A program made the position numbers and the translations under genes. A stretch of DNA of 64,000 bases from Kitasatospora kifunensis (GTDB lineage: Bacteria > Actinomycetota > Actinomycetes > Streptomycetales > Streptomycetaceae). Shown here in pieces: positions 16,953 to 25,145 of this stretch; within the stretch, counting starts at the first letter, position 1; every line of letters begins with the position of its first letter. The stretch is from the NCBI RefSeq assembly GCF_014203855.1, contig NZ_JACHJV010000001.1, positions 2,356,001 through 2,420,000 of the forward strand. Direction: 5' to 3'. Under the pieces are notes generated by a model. It did no database searches and was not told where the DNA came from. It saw only the letters and a list, made by a program, of their open reading frames with translations.

Positions 16953-19781
16953 ATGACCCGTCGCCGCTCCGGCCGCCCAGGCACCCCGAGACGGCTCAGA
17001 CTCCCGGCCGCCGCCCTCGCGGCCCTGCTGGCCGGCACCCTGCTGGCCGCCTCGCCCGGCGCCGCCTCCGCCGGCGTCCGCTCGGCCGCGCTGCCCGCCG
17101 CGGCGCCCGACTACTGCGCCGGCCAGTGCAACGACATCCTGCCGCCCGGCGAGAACGGCAACGCCACCCTGGCCGACATCCTGGCGAACAAGGTCTTCGG
17201 CACCCGCCCGGCGCACACCGACGACCAGCTCGGCCCGTACGCCTCGCTCGCCTCCAGCTACCCCGGCCTGACCGACGCCCAGTTGGGCGACTTCTTCAAC
17301 GACTCCTCGTTCGGTGTGCCGGCCGACCAGGTGGCCAGCAGCATCAACCCGCGCCCGGACGTGACGATCGTGCGCGACAAGGCCACCGGGGTCCCGCACA
17401 TCACCGGCACCACCCGCTACGGCACCGAGTTCGGGGCCGGCTACGCGGCCGCGCAGGACCGGCTCTGGGTGATGGACCTGTTCCGCCACGTGGGCCGGGG
17501 CGAGCTGTCCGGCTTCGCGGGCGGGGCCGCGGCCAACCGCCAGCTGGAGCAGAGCTTCTGGCAGGCCGCGCCGTACACCGAGGACGAGCTTCAGCAGCAG
17601 ATCGACGCCATCTCGCAGCAGGGCCCGCGCGCCCAGCAGGCACTGACCGACGCGCAGGCCTATATCGACGGCATCAACCAGTACATCACCGAGTCGTACA
17701 ACAACCGGACCTTCCCCGGGGAGTACGACCTGACCGGGCACATCGACGCGATCACCAACGCCGGTTCGATCCAGCCGTTCAAGCTGACCGACCTGGTCGC
17801 GCTGGCTTCGGTGATCGGCGCGCTGTTCGGCTCCGGCGGTGGCGGGCAGCTGCAGTCGGCCGAGGTCAAACAGGCCGCCGAGACGCACTACGGCACGGCG
17901 GTGGGCGACCAGGTGTGGCAGTCGCTGCGCGAGGCCAACGACCCGGAGGCGGTCACCACGCTGCACGACGGGCAGTCCTTCCCCTACGCGCTGCCGCCGA
18001 GCAACCCGCAGGGCGTGGCGATGCCCGATCCCGGTTCGGTCGTCCCCGAGCAGTTGATCTACAACCCGACCGGCTCGGCCACCAGCACCACCACCGCGGC
18101 ACCCGGCGTGCTCCCCGGCAACCTGCTGACCGCCAAACACGGCATGTCCAACGCCCTGCTGGTCTCCGGCAAGGACAGCGCCAGCGGGCATCCGGTGGCC
18201 GTCTTCGGCCCGCAGACCGGCTACTTCGCGCCGCAACTGCTGATGTTGGAGGAGTTGCAGGGCCCGGGGATCAGCGCGCGCGGCGCCGCCTTCGCCGGCC
18301 TGAGCTTCTACGTGGAGCTGGGCCGCGGCCAGGACTACGCGTGGAGCGCCACCTCGGCCGGGCAGGACATCACCGACACCTACGCCGTGCCACTGTGCAC
18401 CACCGACGGCTCGCCGGTCACGCTGGCCGCCCAGTCCTACCTCTACCACGGTGTCTGCACACCCTTCGACAAGCTGGTGCAGCAGGACTCCTGGGCACCG
18501 ACCACCGCCGACTCCACGCCGGCCGGCTCCTACTCACTGGTGATGTACCGCTCCGACTACGGCCTGGTGACGGCCCGTGGCACGGTCGGCGGCCAGCCGG
18601 TCGCCTTCACCTCGCTGCGCTCGACCTACCGGCACGAGGCCGACTCGATCATCGGCTTCCAGATGCTCAACGACCCGGGCGCGGTGCACGATCCGGCGAG
18701 CTTCCAGCAGGCCACCCAGAACATCAACTACACCTTCAACTGGTTCTACGCCGACTCCCAGCACATCGCCTACTACAACTCGGGCAGCAATCCGGTGCGT
18801 TCACCCGAGGTCGACCCCGGGCTGCCGATCATGGCCCAACCCGCCTACGAGTGGCAGGGTTTCGACCCGACGACCAACACCGCGCAGTACACCCCGCCGG
18901 CCCAGCACCCGCAGTCGGTGGACCAGGACTACTACATCTCCTGGAACAACAAGCAGGCCCAGGACTACGCGGCGGCGGGCTTCGGCGACGGCTCGGTGCA
19001 CCGGGCCAACCTGCTGGACGCGCGGGTGAAGGCCCTGGCAGCCGACGGCAAGGTCACCCGCGCCTCGCTCACCCAGGCGATGGAGGACGCGGCGGTGACC
19101 GACCTGCGCGGTGAGGACGTGCTGCCCGAACTGCTCCAGGTGATCAACAGCGCACCGGTGACGGATCCGCAGCTCGCCTCGGTGGTCTCGGAGTTGGCCG
19201 CCTGGCAGGCCGCCGGCTCGAAGCGGACCGAGACCTCGGCGGGCAGCCAGAGCTACACCGACTCCGACGCCATCCGGATCATGGACGCCTGGTGGCCGCT
19301 GGTCGCCGACGGGGTGATGCACCCCGGGCTCGGCGACCAGCTGTTCACCGCGCTGACCGGCGCACTGCAGATCAACGAATCGCCCTCCGGCGGCCAGAGC
19401 GGCCCCTCCAGCGGGGGCCCGGTGAGCGCCAACGAGTCGATCCCGCACAAGGGTTCGTCCTTCCAGTACGGCTGGTGGAGCTACCTGGACAAGGACCTGC
19501 GCTCGGTGCTCGGCGAGCCGGTGGCCGGTCCGCTGGCCCAGCAGTTCTGCGGTGGCGGCAGCCTGACGGCCTGTCGGACCGTGCTGCTGAACACCCTCCA
19601 GCAGGCGGCGGCCCAGACCCCGGCCCAGGTCTACCCCGGGGACGCCAACTGCGCGGCCGGTGACCAGTGGTGCGCCGACACCATCATCCAGCGGCCGCTG
19701 GGCGGGGTGACCGACGGCAAGATCAGCTGGCAGAACCGGCCGACCTACCAGCAGGTGGTGGAGTTCCCCTCGCACCGCTGA
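16953..19781 (+). CDS. Secreted penicillin acylase-family amidohydrolase
   Basis: 942-residue Ntn hydrolase precursor. A twin-basic signal peptide (residues 1-41, ending AASAGV) is followed by the alpha-chain region with DVTIVRDKATGVPHITGTTRYGTEFGAGYAAAQDRLWVMD, the standard acylase signature. The nucleophile is expected at Ser399 in KHGMSNALLVSGKDSASG, where autocleavage would expose the N-terminal Ser-Asn of the beta chain. ISWNNKQAQDY fits the conserved Asn region. ATG at 16953 follows GTGAGGAG. Likely substrates are acylated amides such as homoserine lactones, acylated antibiotics or lipopeptides; which one is not shown. An insertion around residues 265-300 is rich in Gly/Ser. Confidence 0.92.
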   Translation: MTRRRSGRPGTPRRLRLPAAALAALLAGTLLAASPGAASAGVRSAALPAAAPDYCAGQCNDILPPGENGNATLADILANKVFGTRPAHTDDQLGPYASLASSYPGLTDAQLGDFFNDSSFGVPADQVASSINPRPDVTIVRDKATGVPHITGTTRYGTEFGAGYAAAQDRLWVMDLFRHVGRGELSGFAGGAAANRQLEQSFWQAAPYTEDELQQQIDAISQQGPRAQQALTDAQAYIDGINQYITESYNNRTFPGEYDLTGHIDAITNAGSIQPFKLTDLVALASVIGALFGSGGGGQLQSAEVKQAAETHYGTAVGDQVWQSLREANDPEAVTTLHDGQSFPYALPPSNPQGVAMPDPGSVVPEQLIYNPTGSATSTTTAAPGVLPGNLLTAKHGMSNALLVSGKDSASGHPVAVFGPQTGYFAPQLLMLEELQGPGISARGAAFAGLSFYVELGRGQDYAWSATSAGQDITDTYAVPLCTTDGSPVTLAAQSYLYHGVCTPFDKLVQQDSWAPTTADSTPAGSYSLVMYRSDYGLVTARGTVGGQPVAFTSLRSTYRHEADSIIGFQMLNDPGAVHDPASFQQATQNINYTFNWFYADSQHIAYYNSGSNPVRSPEVDPGLPIMAQPAYEWQGFDPTTNTAQYTPPAQHPQSVDQDYYISWNNKQAQDYAAAGFGDGSVHRANLLDARVKALAADGKVTRASLTQAMEDAAVTDLRGEDVLPELLQVINSAPVTDPQLASVVSELAAWQAAGSKRTETSAGSQSYTDSDAIRIMDAWWPLVADGVMHPGLGDQLFTALTGALQINESPSGGQSGPSSGGPVSANESIPHKGSSFQYGWWSYLDKDLRSVLGEPVAGPLAQQFCGGGSLTACRTVLLNTLQQAAAQTPAQVYPGDANCAAGDQWCADTIIQRPLGGVTDGKISWQNRPTYQQVVEFPSHR

Positions 19782-19789
19782 AACACACC

Positions 19790-19817
19790 GCGGGGGTGCC
19801 GAGTCCGGCACCCCCGC
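19790..19817 (+). terminator. Terminator after the acylase gene
   Basis: Perfect 12-bp stem (19790-19801 with 19806-19817), 4-nt loop, then AGCTTTC. It lies eight bases after the stop and before the convergent exporter gene, so it may serve both. Confidence 0.85.
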
Positions 19818-19840
19818 AGCTTTCACCCATCGGACGGCCG

Positions 19841-21421
19841 CTACTCCTGGCGCGCCGCCGCCAACTCCGGGTTGCCGACCCGCACGCCGCGCAGCAGCAC
19901 CGCGGCGAGCACCGAGCCGATCGCCATCAGCGCGGCGGCGGCGATCGCGGCGCCCTGCATGCCGCCGCAGAACGCCTCCCGGGCCGCCACCAGCACACTG
20001 TGCCCGAGGCCGGCCGGGAGCTGCCCGGCCACCGCGTCGGCCCCGCCGAGCGAGTCGCGCACCGAGCCGACCACCTCACTCGGCAGGCCGGCCGGCAGGG
20101 TGCCACGGATGTCGGAGCGGTAGAGCGCCGTCGCGATGCTGCCCAGCAGCGCCATCCCGAGCGCGCCGCCGAGCTCGATGCCCGACTCCAGCAACCCGGC
20201 GGCCGCACTGGCCCGTTCGGCCGGAGCCGAGGCCATCACCACCTCGCTGACCTGCGACATCACCCCGACCGCACCGCAGACGTAGAGACCGGCGCCGACC
20301 AGCACCAGCCAGAGCGGCGAGTGCGTGGTCAGGAAGGCCAGCGTGACGAACCCGGGCACCATCAGCGCGAATCCGCCCGCCATCACCGCGCCCGGCCCCA
20401 ACCGCCGACCGAGCGAGGCCGCCACCGGGGCCATCCCGCCGACCAGCAGCGAGGGCAGCACACTCCACAGCGCGGCGCGCAAGGTGCTCATGGCGAGCAC
20501 CAGTTGGAGGTACTGCGTGAGGAAGATCGCCATCCCGACCAGCGCGAACATGGCCAGCATGTTCATCGCGACCGAGGCGGAGAAGGCCCGGCTGCGCACC
20601 AGCTCCAGGTCGACCAGCGGATACGGGTGGCTGCGCTGACGGTGCACGAAGAGCGTGCCGACCGCCACGCCGAGCACGAGCGCGGCCACCGGGAGCAGCT
20701 GGAACCCGTTGCGGGCCAGCTCCTTGATGCCGTAGATCAACGGCAGGATCGCGGCAAGCGACAGCACCGCGCTCAGCACATCGAAGCGACCGGCCCGGTT
20801 GCGTGAGGTCTCGGGCACCAGGATCGGGCCGAGCACCAGCAGCATCAGCATCGCCGGCAGGTTGATCAGGAAGACCGATCCCCACCAGAAGTGCTCCAAC
20901 AGGATGCCGCTGAGCACCGGGCCGATCGCGACTCCACCACTGGTGACCGCGGTCCAGATGGCGATGGCCTTGCTGCGCTGCGCGGCGTCGGGGAACAGGT
21001 TGCGGATCAGGCCGAGCGTCGAGGGCATCAGGGTCGCGCCCGCGATGCCGAGCACGGCGCGCGCGCCGATCAGGGTGGCGGCACTGTTCGAGTAGGCAGC
21101 CAGGGTGGAGGCGGCGCTGAAGGCCAGCGCGCCGGTCAGCAGCAGTCGGCGACGGCCGATCCGATCGCCCAACGCGCCCATGGTGATCAGCAGTCCGGCG
21201 AGCACGAAGCCGTAGATGTCGAAGATCCAGAGCTGCTGGGTGCTGCTCGGGTGCAGGTCCTGGCTGATGAACGGCACGGCGAAGTAGAGCACCGAGACAT
21301 CCATCGAGACGAGCAGCAGTGGCAGCAGCAGCACCGCGAGCGCGATCCAGGCGCGGCGGCCGGCCTGCGCCGGCGCGGCTTCCTCGCCGACCGCCAGGGC
21401 CGGGCGTTCTTGGATGTCCAT
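19841..21421 (-). CDS. MFS drug exporter, DHA2 type (14 TM), QacA/SmvA-like
   Basis: 526-residue major facilitator of the 14-helix proton antiporter family. Motif A-like GALGDRIGRRRLLLTGAL lies after TM2, the antiporter motif C region is VTSGGVAIGPVLSGIL in TM5, and motif D-like SMDVSVLYFAVPFIS is in TM1. ATG at 21421 is used; 23 residues ahead in the longer frame cross the operator region. Two tight palindromes lie just upstream and overlap its probable promoter. It is divergent from the GntR-TetR fusion regulator, which probably represses it. Substrates are likely cationic or aromatic drugs; not determinable here. Confidence 0.9.
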   Translation of the reverse strand: MDIQERPALAVGEEAAPAQAGRRAWIALAVLLLPLLLVSMDVSVLYFAVPFISQDLHPSSTQQLWIFDIYGFVLAGLLITMGALGDRIGRRRLLLTGALAFSAASTLAAYSNSAATLIGARAVLGIAGATLMPSTLGLIRNLFPDAAQRSKAIAIWTAVTSGGVAIGPVLSGILLEHFWWGSVFLINLPAMLMLLVLGPILVPETSRNRAGRFDVLSAVLSLAAILPLIYGIKELARNGFQLLPVAALVLGVAVGTLFVHRQRSHPYPLVDLELVRSRAFSASVAMNMLAMFALVGMAIFLTQYLQLVLAMSTLRAALWSVLPSLLVGGMAPVAASLGRRLGPGAVMAGGFALMVPGFVTLAFLTTHSPLWLVLVGAGLYVCGAVGVMSQVSEVVMASAPAERASAAAGLLESGIELGGALGMALLGSIATALYRSDIRGTLPAGLPSEVVGSVRDSLGGADAVAGQLPAGLGHSVLVAAREAFCGGMQGAAIAAAALMAIGSVLAAVLLRGVRVGNPELAAARQE

Positions 21422-21450
21422 CCGTTGTCCCCCGGTGGAGAGATGCCGGC

Positions 21451-21490
21451 GCGTACGCCGTACGCGCTTTGATGCGTACAGAGTACGCAT
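21451..21490. promoter_or_regulatory. Paired operators before the first exporter
   Basis: Two perfect inverted repeats share the core GCGTAC-N3-GTACGC: 21451-21465 and 21472-21490 (arms ATGCGTAC and GTACGCAT with a 3-nt spacer). Centres are 23 bp apart, about two helical turns. On the minus strand a TTGTGA and TACTCT pair 18 bases apart overlaps the second site, so binding there would block the exporter's promoter. Confidence 0.75.
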
Positions 21491-21615
21491 AGTGCAGTCG
21501 CTTTCACAACGGTGACTTCTGACCCAACTCGGCTAGCGCACTAGTACACTTGACCAGATAGGCCACCCAGCAGGCCACCGATCGGCCCCACGAGCAGCAC
21601 CAAGGAGACGCCCCC

Positions 21616-22626
21616 GTGCCCACCGCCCCTGACGCACCGCCGTACCTGCGGATCGCCGCGGAGCTGCGCGGGCGCATCGCCGCCGGCACCCTGAAGCCCG
21701 GCGACCGCGTGCCGTCGACCCGTCAGATCACCCAGGAGTGGGGCGTGGCGATGGCCACCGCCACCAAGGTGCTGGCGACGCTTCGACGCGAGGGCCTGGT
21801 CCGCTCCCGCCCCGGCGCCGGCACGGTGGTCGCCGCCCCGCTCCCCGCCACTCTGGCAGCGCCCCCGCCTACGCCCGCCCCCGCACCCAGCGCCACCCCC
21901 ACGCGGCGACGGGAGCCGCGCGGCGGCGACCAGGGGCTGACCCGCGAGCGGATCATCCAGGCCGCCATCACCATCGCCGACGCCGAGGGCCTGACCACCC
22001 TCACCATGCGCCGGGTGGCCGCCGAACTCGGCGTCGCCACCATGGCGTTGTACCGCCATGTGGCGAGCAAGGAGGAGCTGGGCGACCTGATGGCCGACAC
22101 CGTCCTCAACCGCGAACCGCTCCCGCCCGCCGACCTCACCGGCTGGCGGGAGCGCCTGACCGCGCTGGCCCGCCTGCAGTGGTCGCTCTACCGCCGCCAC
22201 CCGTGGCTGGCCAGGACCATCTCCCTCACCCGCCCTGTCCCGCTGCCAGGCGCACTGCAGCACGGCGAGTGGGTGCTGGCCACCGTCAAGGAGTCCGGCC
22301 TACCGCCGGCGACCCGGCTCCACATCCACCTCATGATGTTCGCCGTGGTGCGCGGCATCGCCGTCAACCTGGAGCCGCAGGCCCCCGACCAGGCAACCAG
22401 CGCACTGACCGACGAGGAGTGGATGCAGTCCCAGGAGGCCCTCCTGCAGACAGCCCTCGGCACCGGCCAGTACCCCACCTTCAGCGCCCTGCTGACCGAA
22501 CTGGACGCCGAGACGGGCGCCGACGACTTCGCCCTCGACCTCGACCAGCTCTTCGAGTTCGTCCTGGCCCGCACGCTCGACGGACTCGCGCTGCTCTTCG
22601 ACCCGCCCACCGGGCTGTCCAACTGA
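21616..22626 (+). CDS. Fusion regulator: GntR-type HTH plus TetR/AcrR repressor
   Basis: 336 residues. Residues about 8-75 are a GntR winged helix (YLRIAAELRGRIAAGTLKPGDRVPSTRQITQEWGV and GVAMATATKVLATLRREGLV). An Ala/Pro linker follows, then a TetR HTH at about 107-155 (LTRERIIQAAITIADAEGL, MRRVAAELGVATMALYRHVASKEEL) and a TetR ligand-binding domain of the TetR_C_1-like type (RLTALARLQWSLYRRHPWL). GTG at 21616 has AAGGAGA. It lies between two exporters, is divergent to the first and collinear with the second, and is the best candidate to control both. Confidence 0.9.
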   Translation: MPTAPDAPPYLRIAAELRGRIAAGTLKPGDRVPSTRQITQEWGVAMATATKVLATLRREGLVRSRPGAGTVVAAPLPATLAAPPPTPAPAPSATPTRRREPRGGDQGLTRERIIQAAITIADAEGLTTLTMRRVAAELGVATMALYRHVASKEELGDLMADTVLNREPLPPADLTGWRERLTALARLQWSLYRRHPWLARTISLTRPVPLPGALQHGEWVLATVKESGLPPATRLHIHLMMFAVVRGIAVNLEPQAPDQATSALTDEEWMQSQEALLQTALGTGQYPTFSALLTELDAETGADDFALDLDQLFEFVLARTLDGLALLFDPPTGLSN

Positions 22627-22676
22627 CGGGACACCGGCTCCGTACATAATCCGCTGGCGTTCCGTCAGCGATCCCT

Positions 22677-22710
22677 TATACGCTGTAGAAGTTCATATAC
22701 ACCGTACAAG
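22677..22710. promoter_or_regulatory. Paired operators before the second exporter
   Basis: Two 15-bp direct copies, TATACGCTGTAGAAG (22677-22691) and TATACACCGTACAAG (22696-22710), differ at three positions and are 19 bp apart. Each is itself a near-palindrome TATAC-N3-GTANA. The TAC-N3-GTA core equals that of the operators before the first exporter. They end 14 bases before the start codon. Confidence 0.65.
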
Positions 22711-22724
22711 AGCGGAGTGGGCAC

Positions 22725-24245
22725 ATGCCCAAGGTGGAGCGTAGGCAGGATCGGTGGCTGATCCTCGCGATCATCTGCCTCGCACAACTCGTCGTGGTGC
22801 TCGACAACACCATTCTCAACGTCGCCATCCCCTCCCTGACCAAGGAGTTAGGCGCGACCACGGCGCAGACCCAGTGGATCATCGGCGCCTACTCGCTGGC
22901 CCAGGCCGGCCTGCTGATCGCCGCTGGCGGTCTCGCCGACCGCTACGGGCGCAAGAAGGTACAGCTGCTCGGGCTCGCACTGTTCGGCATCGGCTCGCTC
23001 GGCGCGGCCCTGGCCGGCAATCCCGGGCAGTTGATCGCGGCCCGGGCCGGCATGGGGGTCGGCGGCAGCCTGCTGCTGGCGACCAGCCTGGCCATCATCG
23101 TGCGCACCTTCGACCCCGAGGAGCAGCCCAAGGCGATCACCATCTGGGGCGGCATCGCCTCCGTCGGCGTCGCGCTCGGCCCGGTGATCGGCGGGCTGCT
23201 GCTCAACCACTTCTGGTGGGGCTCGGTCTTCCTGGTCAACCTGCCGGTGGCGGCCGTGGGCCTGATCGGCGTCGCCAAGCTGGTGCCGGAGTCCAAGGAC
23301 CCGCGCGGCGACTACCCCGACCTGCTCGGCGCCGCGCTGTCCACCGGCGGCCTGGTCGGTGTGGTGTACGCGATCATCCAGGGCCCCGGGGTCGGCTGGA
23401 CGGCGGGGCGCACCCTGCTGGCGGCCGGGCTCGGCCTGCTCCTGCTGGTGGTCTTCGTGCTCTGGGAGCGCCGCATCGAACACCCGCTGCTGGACATGAC
23501 GTTCTTCCGCAACGCCCGCTTCCGGGGCGCGGTCTCCGGCGGCATCCTGGTCTCCTTCGGACTCGGCGGCTCGCTCTTCCTGCTCACCGAGCACCTGCAG
23601 TTCGTGCTCGGCTACGGCCCGCTGGCCGCAGGCATCCGAACCGCCCCGATGGCGCTGACCGTCGTCGCGCTCAACCTCACCGGCCTGGGCATGCGGCTGA
23701 CCATGAAGCTCAAGGCGCCGGTGGCGATCGCCGGTGGCCTGGCCCTGATGGCCGCAGGCCTGGCCGCGATCGCCGAGTTCGGGCACAACGGCTCCTACCC
23801 CGGCATCCTGCTCGGCCTGGTCCTGATGGGCGCCGGAGTGGCCTGCTCGCAACCCGCCATGGCCAGCGCGGTGATGGGCTCGATCCCGCCGGAGAAGGCC
23901 GGTATCGGCTCCGGTCTGATGGGCACGCTCAGCGAGTTGGGCAACTCTCTCGGTGTCGCCGTGCTCGGCGCGGTACTCACCGCCGGCTTCGCCTCCGCGC
24001 TGCCCTCGGGAGTGCCGCACGCGGCCGCACGCTCACTGCCGGACGCCCTCGCCACCGCCGGAGCAGCCGCCGAACACCAGGTCCGCACCGCCTTCGCGGA
24101 CAGCCTGACCAGCAGTCAGCTGATCGGCGCGGCGGCCGTCCTGGTCGGCGGCCTCATCGCCGCCTGGCTGCTCAGTCGAGCGGGAGACCAGCAGCCGACA
24201 CCCGCCGAGCCGCAGCCCACCGAGCCGCTGACCCCGGCAGGCTGA
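22725..24245 (+). CDS. MFS drug exporter, DHA2 type (14 TM), with a TTA codon
   Basis: 506-residue 14-helix exporter. Motif D1 (LDNTILNVAIPSL) is in TM1, motif A (GGLADRYGRKKVQLLG) after TM2, and motif C (GIASVGVALGPVIGGLL) in TM5. The start is ATG at 22725 (MPKVERRQD); AGAGCGGAG lies upstream. Codon 42 is TTA (22848-22850), the codon read by the bldA tRNA in streptomycetes, so its translation may be tied to development. A 22-bp perfect tandem duplication begins in the last codons and ends after the stop. Related to, but not identical with, the exporter at 19841. Confidence 0.9.
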   Translation: MPKVERRQDRWLILAIICLAQLVVVLDNTILNVAIPSLTKELGATTAQTQWIIGAYSLAQAGLLIAAGGLADRYGRKKVQLLGLALFGIGSLGAALAGNPGQLIAARAGMGVGGSLLLATSLAIIVRTFDPEEQPKAITIWGGIASVGVALGPVIGGLLLNHFWWGSVFLVNLPVAAVGLIGVAKLVPESKDPRGDYPDLLGAALSTGGLVGVVYAIIQGPGVGWTAGRTLLAAGLGLLLLVVFVLWERRIEHPLLDMTFFRNARFRGAVSGGILVSFGLGGSLFLLTEHLQFVLGYGPLAAGIRTAPMALTVVALNLTGLGMRLTMKLKAPVAIAGGLALMAAGLAAIAEFGHNGSYPGILLGLVLMGAGVACSQPAMASAVMGSIPPEKAGIGSGLMGTLSELGNSLGVAVLGAVLTAGFASALPSGVPHAAARSLPDALATAGAAAEHQVRTAFADSLTSSQLIGAAAVLVGGLIAAWLLSRAGDQQPTPAEPQPTEPLTPAG

Positions 24246-24270
24246 GCGGCTGACCCCGGCAGGCTGAGCG
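24227..24270. repeat. Perfect 22-bp tandem duplication across the stop codon
   Basis: The 22 bases at 24227-24248, which include the exporter's last codons and TGA, are repeated exactly at 24249-24270. Since the first stop is intact the protein is unchanged. It looks recent. Confidence 0.9.
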
Positions 24271-24295
24271 CTTCGCCCAACAGGCTCCCTCTACC

Positions 24296-24333
24296 ATCGC
24301 TGCACGAGCGCCGACCAGCGCTCGTGCAGCGAT
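24296..24333. promoter_or_regulatory. 16-bp perfect inverted repeat before the TetR gene
   Basis: Arms 24296-24311 and 24318-24333 are perfectly complementary, with spacer CGACCA. It ends 18 bases before the TetR start and lies 50 bases after the exporter stop. It has no T-tract. It could be an operator for autoregulation or a terminator of the exporter transcript. Confidence 0.6.
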
Positions 24334-24351
24334 AGCCTCGAAGGACAGAGC

Positions 24352-25113
24352 ATGACCGACAAGCCCCGCGACCCCACCGTCAGCGTCTGGGTGGCCCCGC
24401 CCAAGCACCCCAAGCGCGGCAGCGCGCCCGTCGGCCTGAGCCGGGAACGGATCGTGCGCACCGCGGTGGCGCTCCTGGACGCCGAGGGCGTGCAGGCTTT
24501 CACCATGCGCAAGCTGGCCGCCGAACTCGACGTCACACCGATGTCGGTCTACTGGTACGTCAACAACAAGGACGAACTCCTCGAACTCGCCCTGGACGAG
24601 GCCTTCGGCCAGATGCGCCTACCGTCACCGCAGGAGCACGACGACTGGCGCGCGCACCTGCGCACCCTGGCGAACGAGTCCCGGCGCTGCTTCCAGGAGC
24701 ACCCCTGGGCCGGCCAGTTGGCTGGACAGTTCCTGGCCCTGGGCCCCAACTCACTGCTCTTCTCCACCAGTGCGGTCAGCGCGGTCGCCCGCACCGGCCT
24801 CCCAACGGACCAGCTCAGCGCCGCCCTCAGCCTGATCTTCGACTACACCTACGGCGTCGCACTGCTCGATGCGCGCTGGGACCAGCAGGTCCGCGCCTCC
24901 GGCCAGAGCGAGGACGAGTTCTACCAGGTCGTCTACGGCGTGCTCGGGCAGGCCGACAGCCGCTTCGTGGAGAACGCCGAAGTGATCCAGAGCTCCCCCG
25001 ACGGCGACTTCGCCGAAGTCCGTGACCGCCGCTTCGCCCAAGGCCTCGACCTCGCCCTGGCCGGCATCGAGGCGACCATCGCGGCGGCCCGCCCAGCGGA
25101 ACAGGTAGGTTGA
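24352..25113 (+). CDS. TetR/AcrR-family regulator
   Basis: 253-residue repressor. HTH at about residues 28-75 (LSRERIVRTAVALLDAEGV, MRKLAAELDVTPMSVYWYVNNKDELLELALDEA) and a C-terminal TetR_C_1-type domain with DWRAHLRTLANESRRCFQEHPW. The N-terminal 27 residues are Pro/Lys-rich, usual in this subgroup. ATG at 24352 follows GAAGGACAGAGC. It is probably self-regulated through the inverted repeat just upstream; possible control of the exporter before it is inference. The TTG gene downstream follows after 32 bases and may be cotranscribed. Confidence 0.9.
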   Translation: MTDKPRDPTVSVWVAPPKHPKRGSAPVGLSRERIVRTAVALLDAEGVQAFTMRKLAAELDVTPMSVYWYVNNKDELLELALDEAFGQMRLPSPQEHDDWRAHLRTLANESRRCFQEHPWAGQLAGQFLALGPNSLLFSTSAVSAVARTGLPTDQLSAALSLIFDYTYGVALLDARWDQQVRASGQSEDEFYQVVYGVLGQADSRFVENAEVIQSSPDGDFAEVRDRRFAQGLDLALAGIEATIAAARPAEQVG

Positions 25114-25145
25114 TACCTCCCCGAAGTTGACGAAGGAGTGCCGCG

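Noticed and set aside
17126..19114. Long second open frame of 662 codons inside the acylase gene
   Set aside because: It is the +2 shadow of a GC-rich gene: Arg/Pro/Gly-rich with no motif, whereas the first frame has signal peptide and catalytic motifs.
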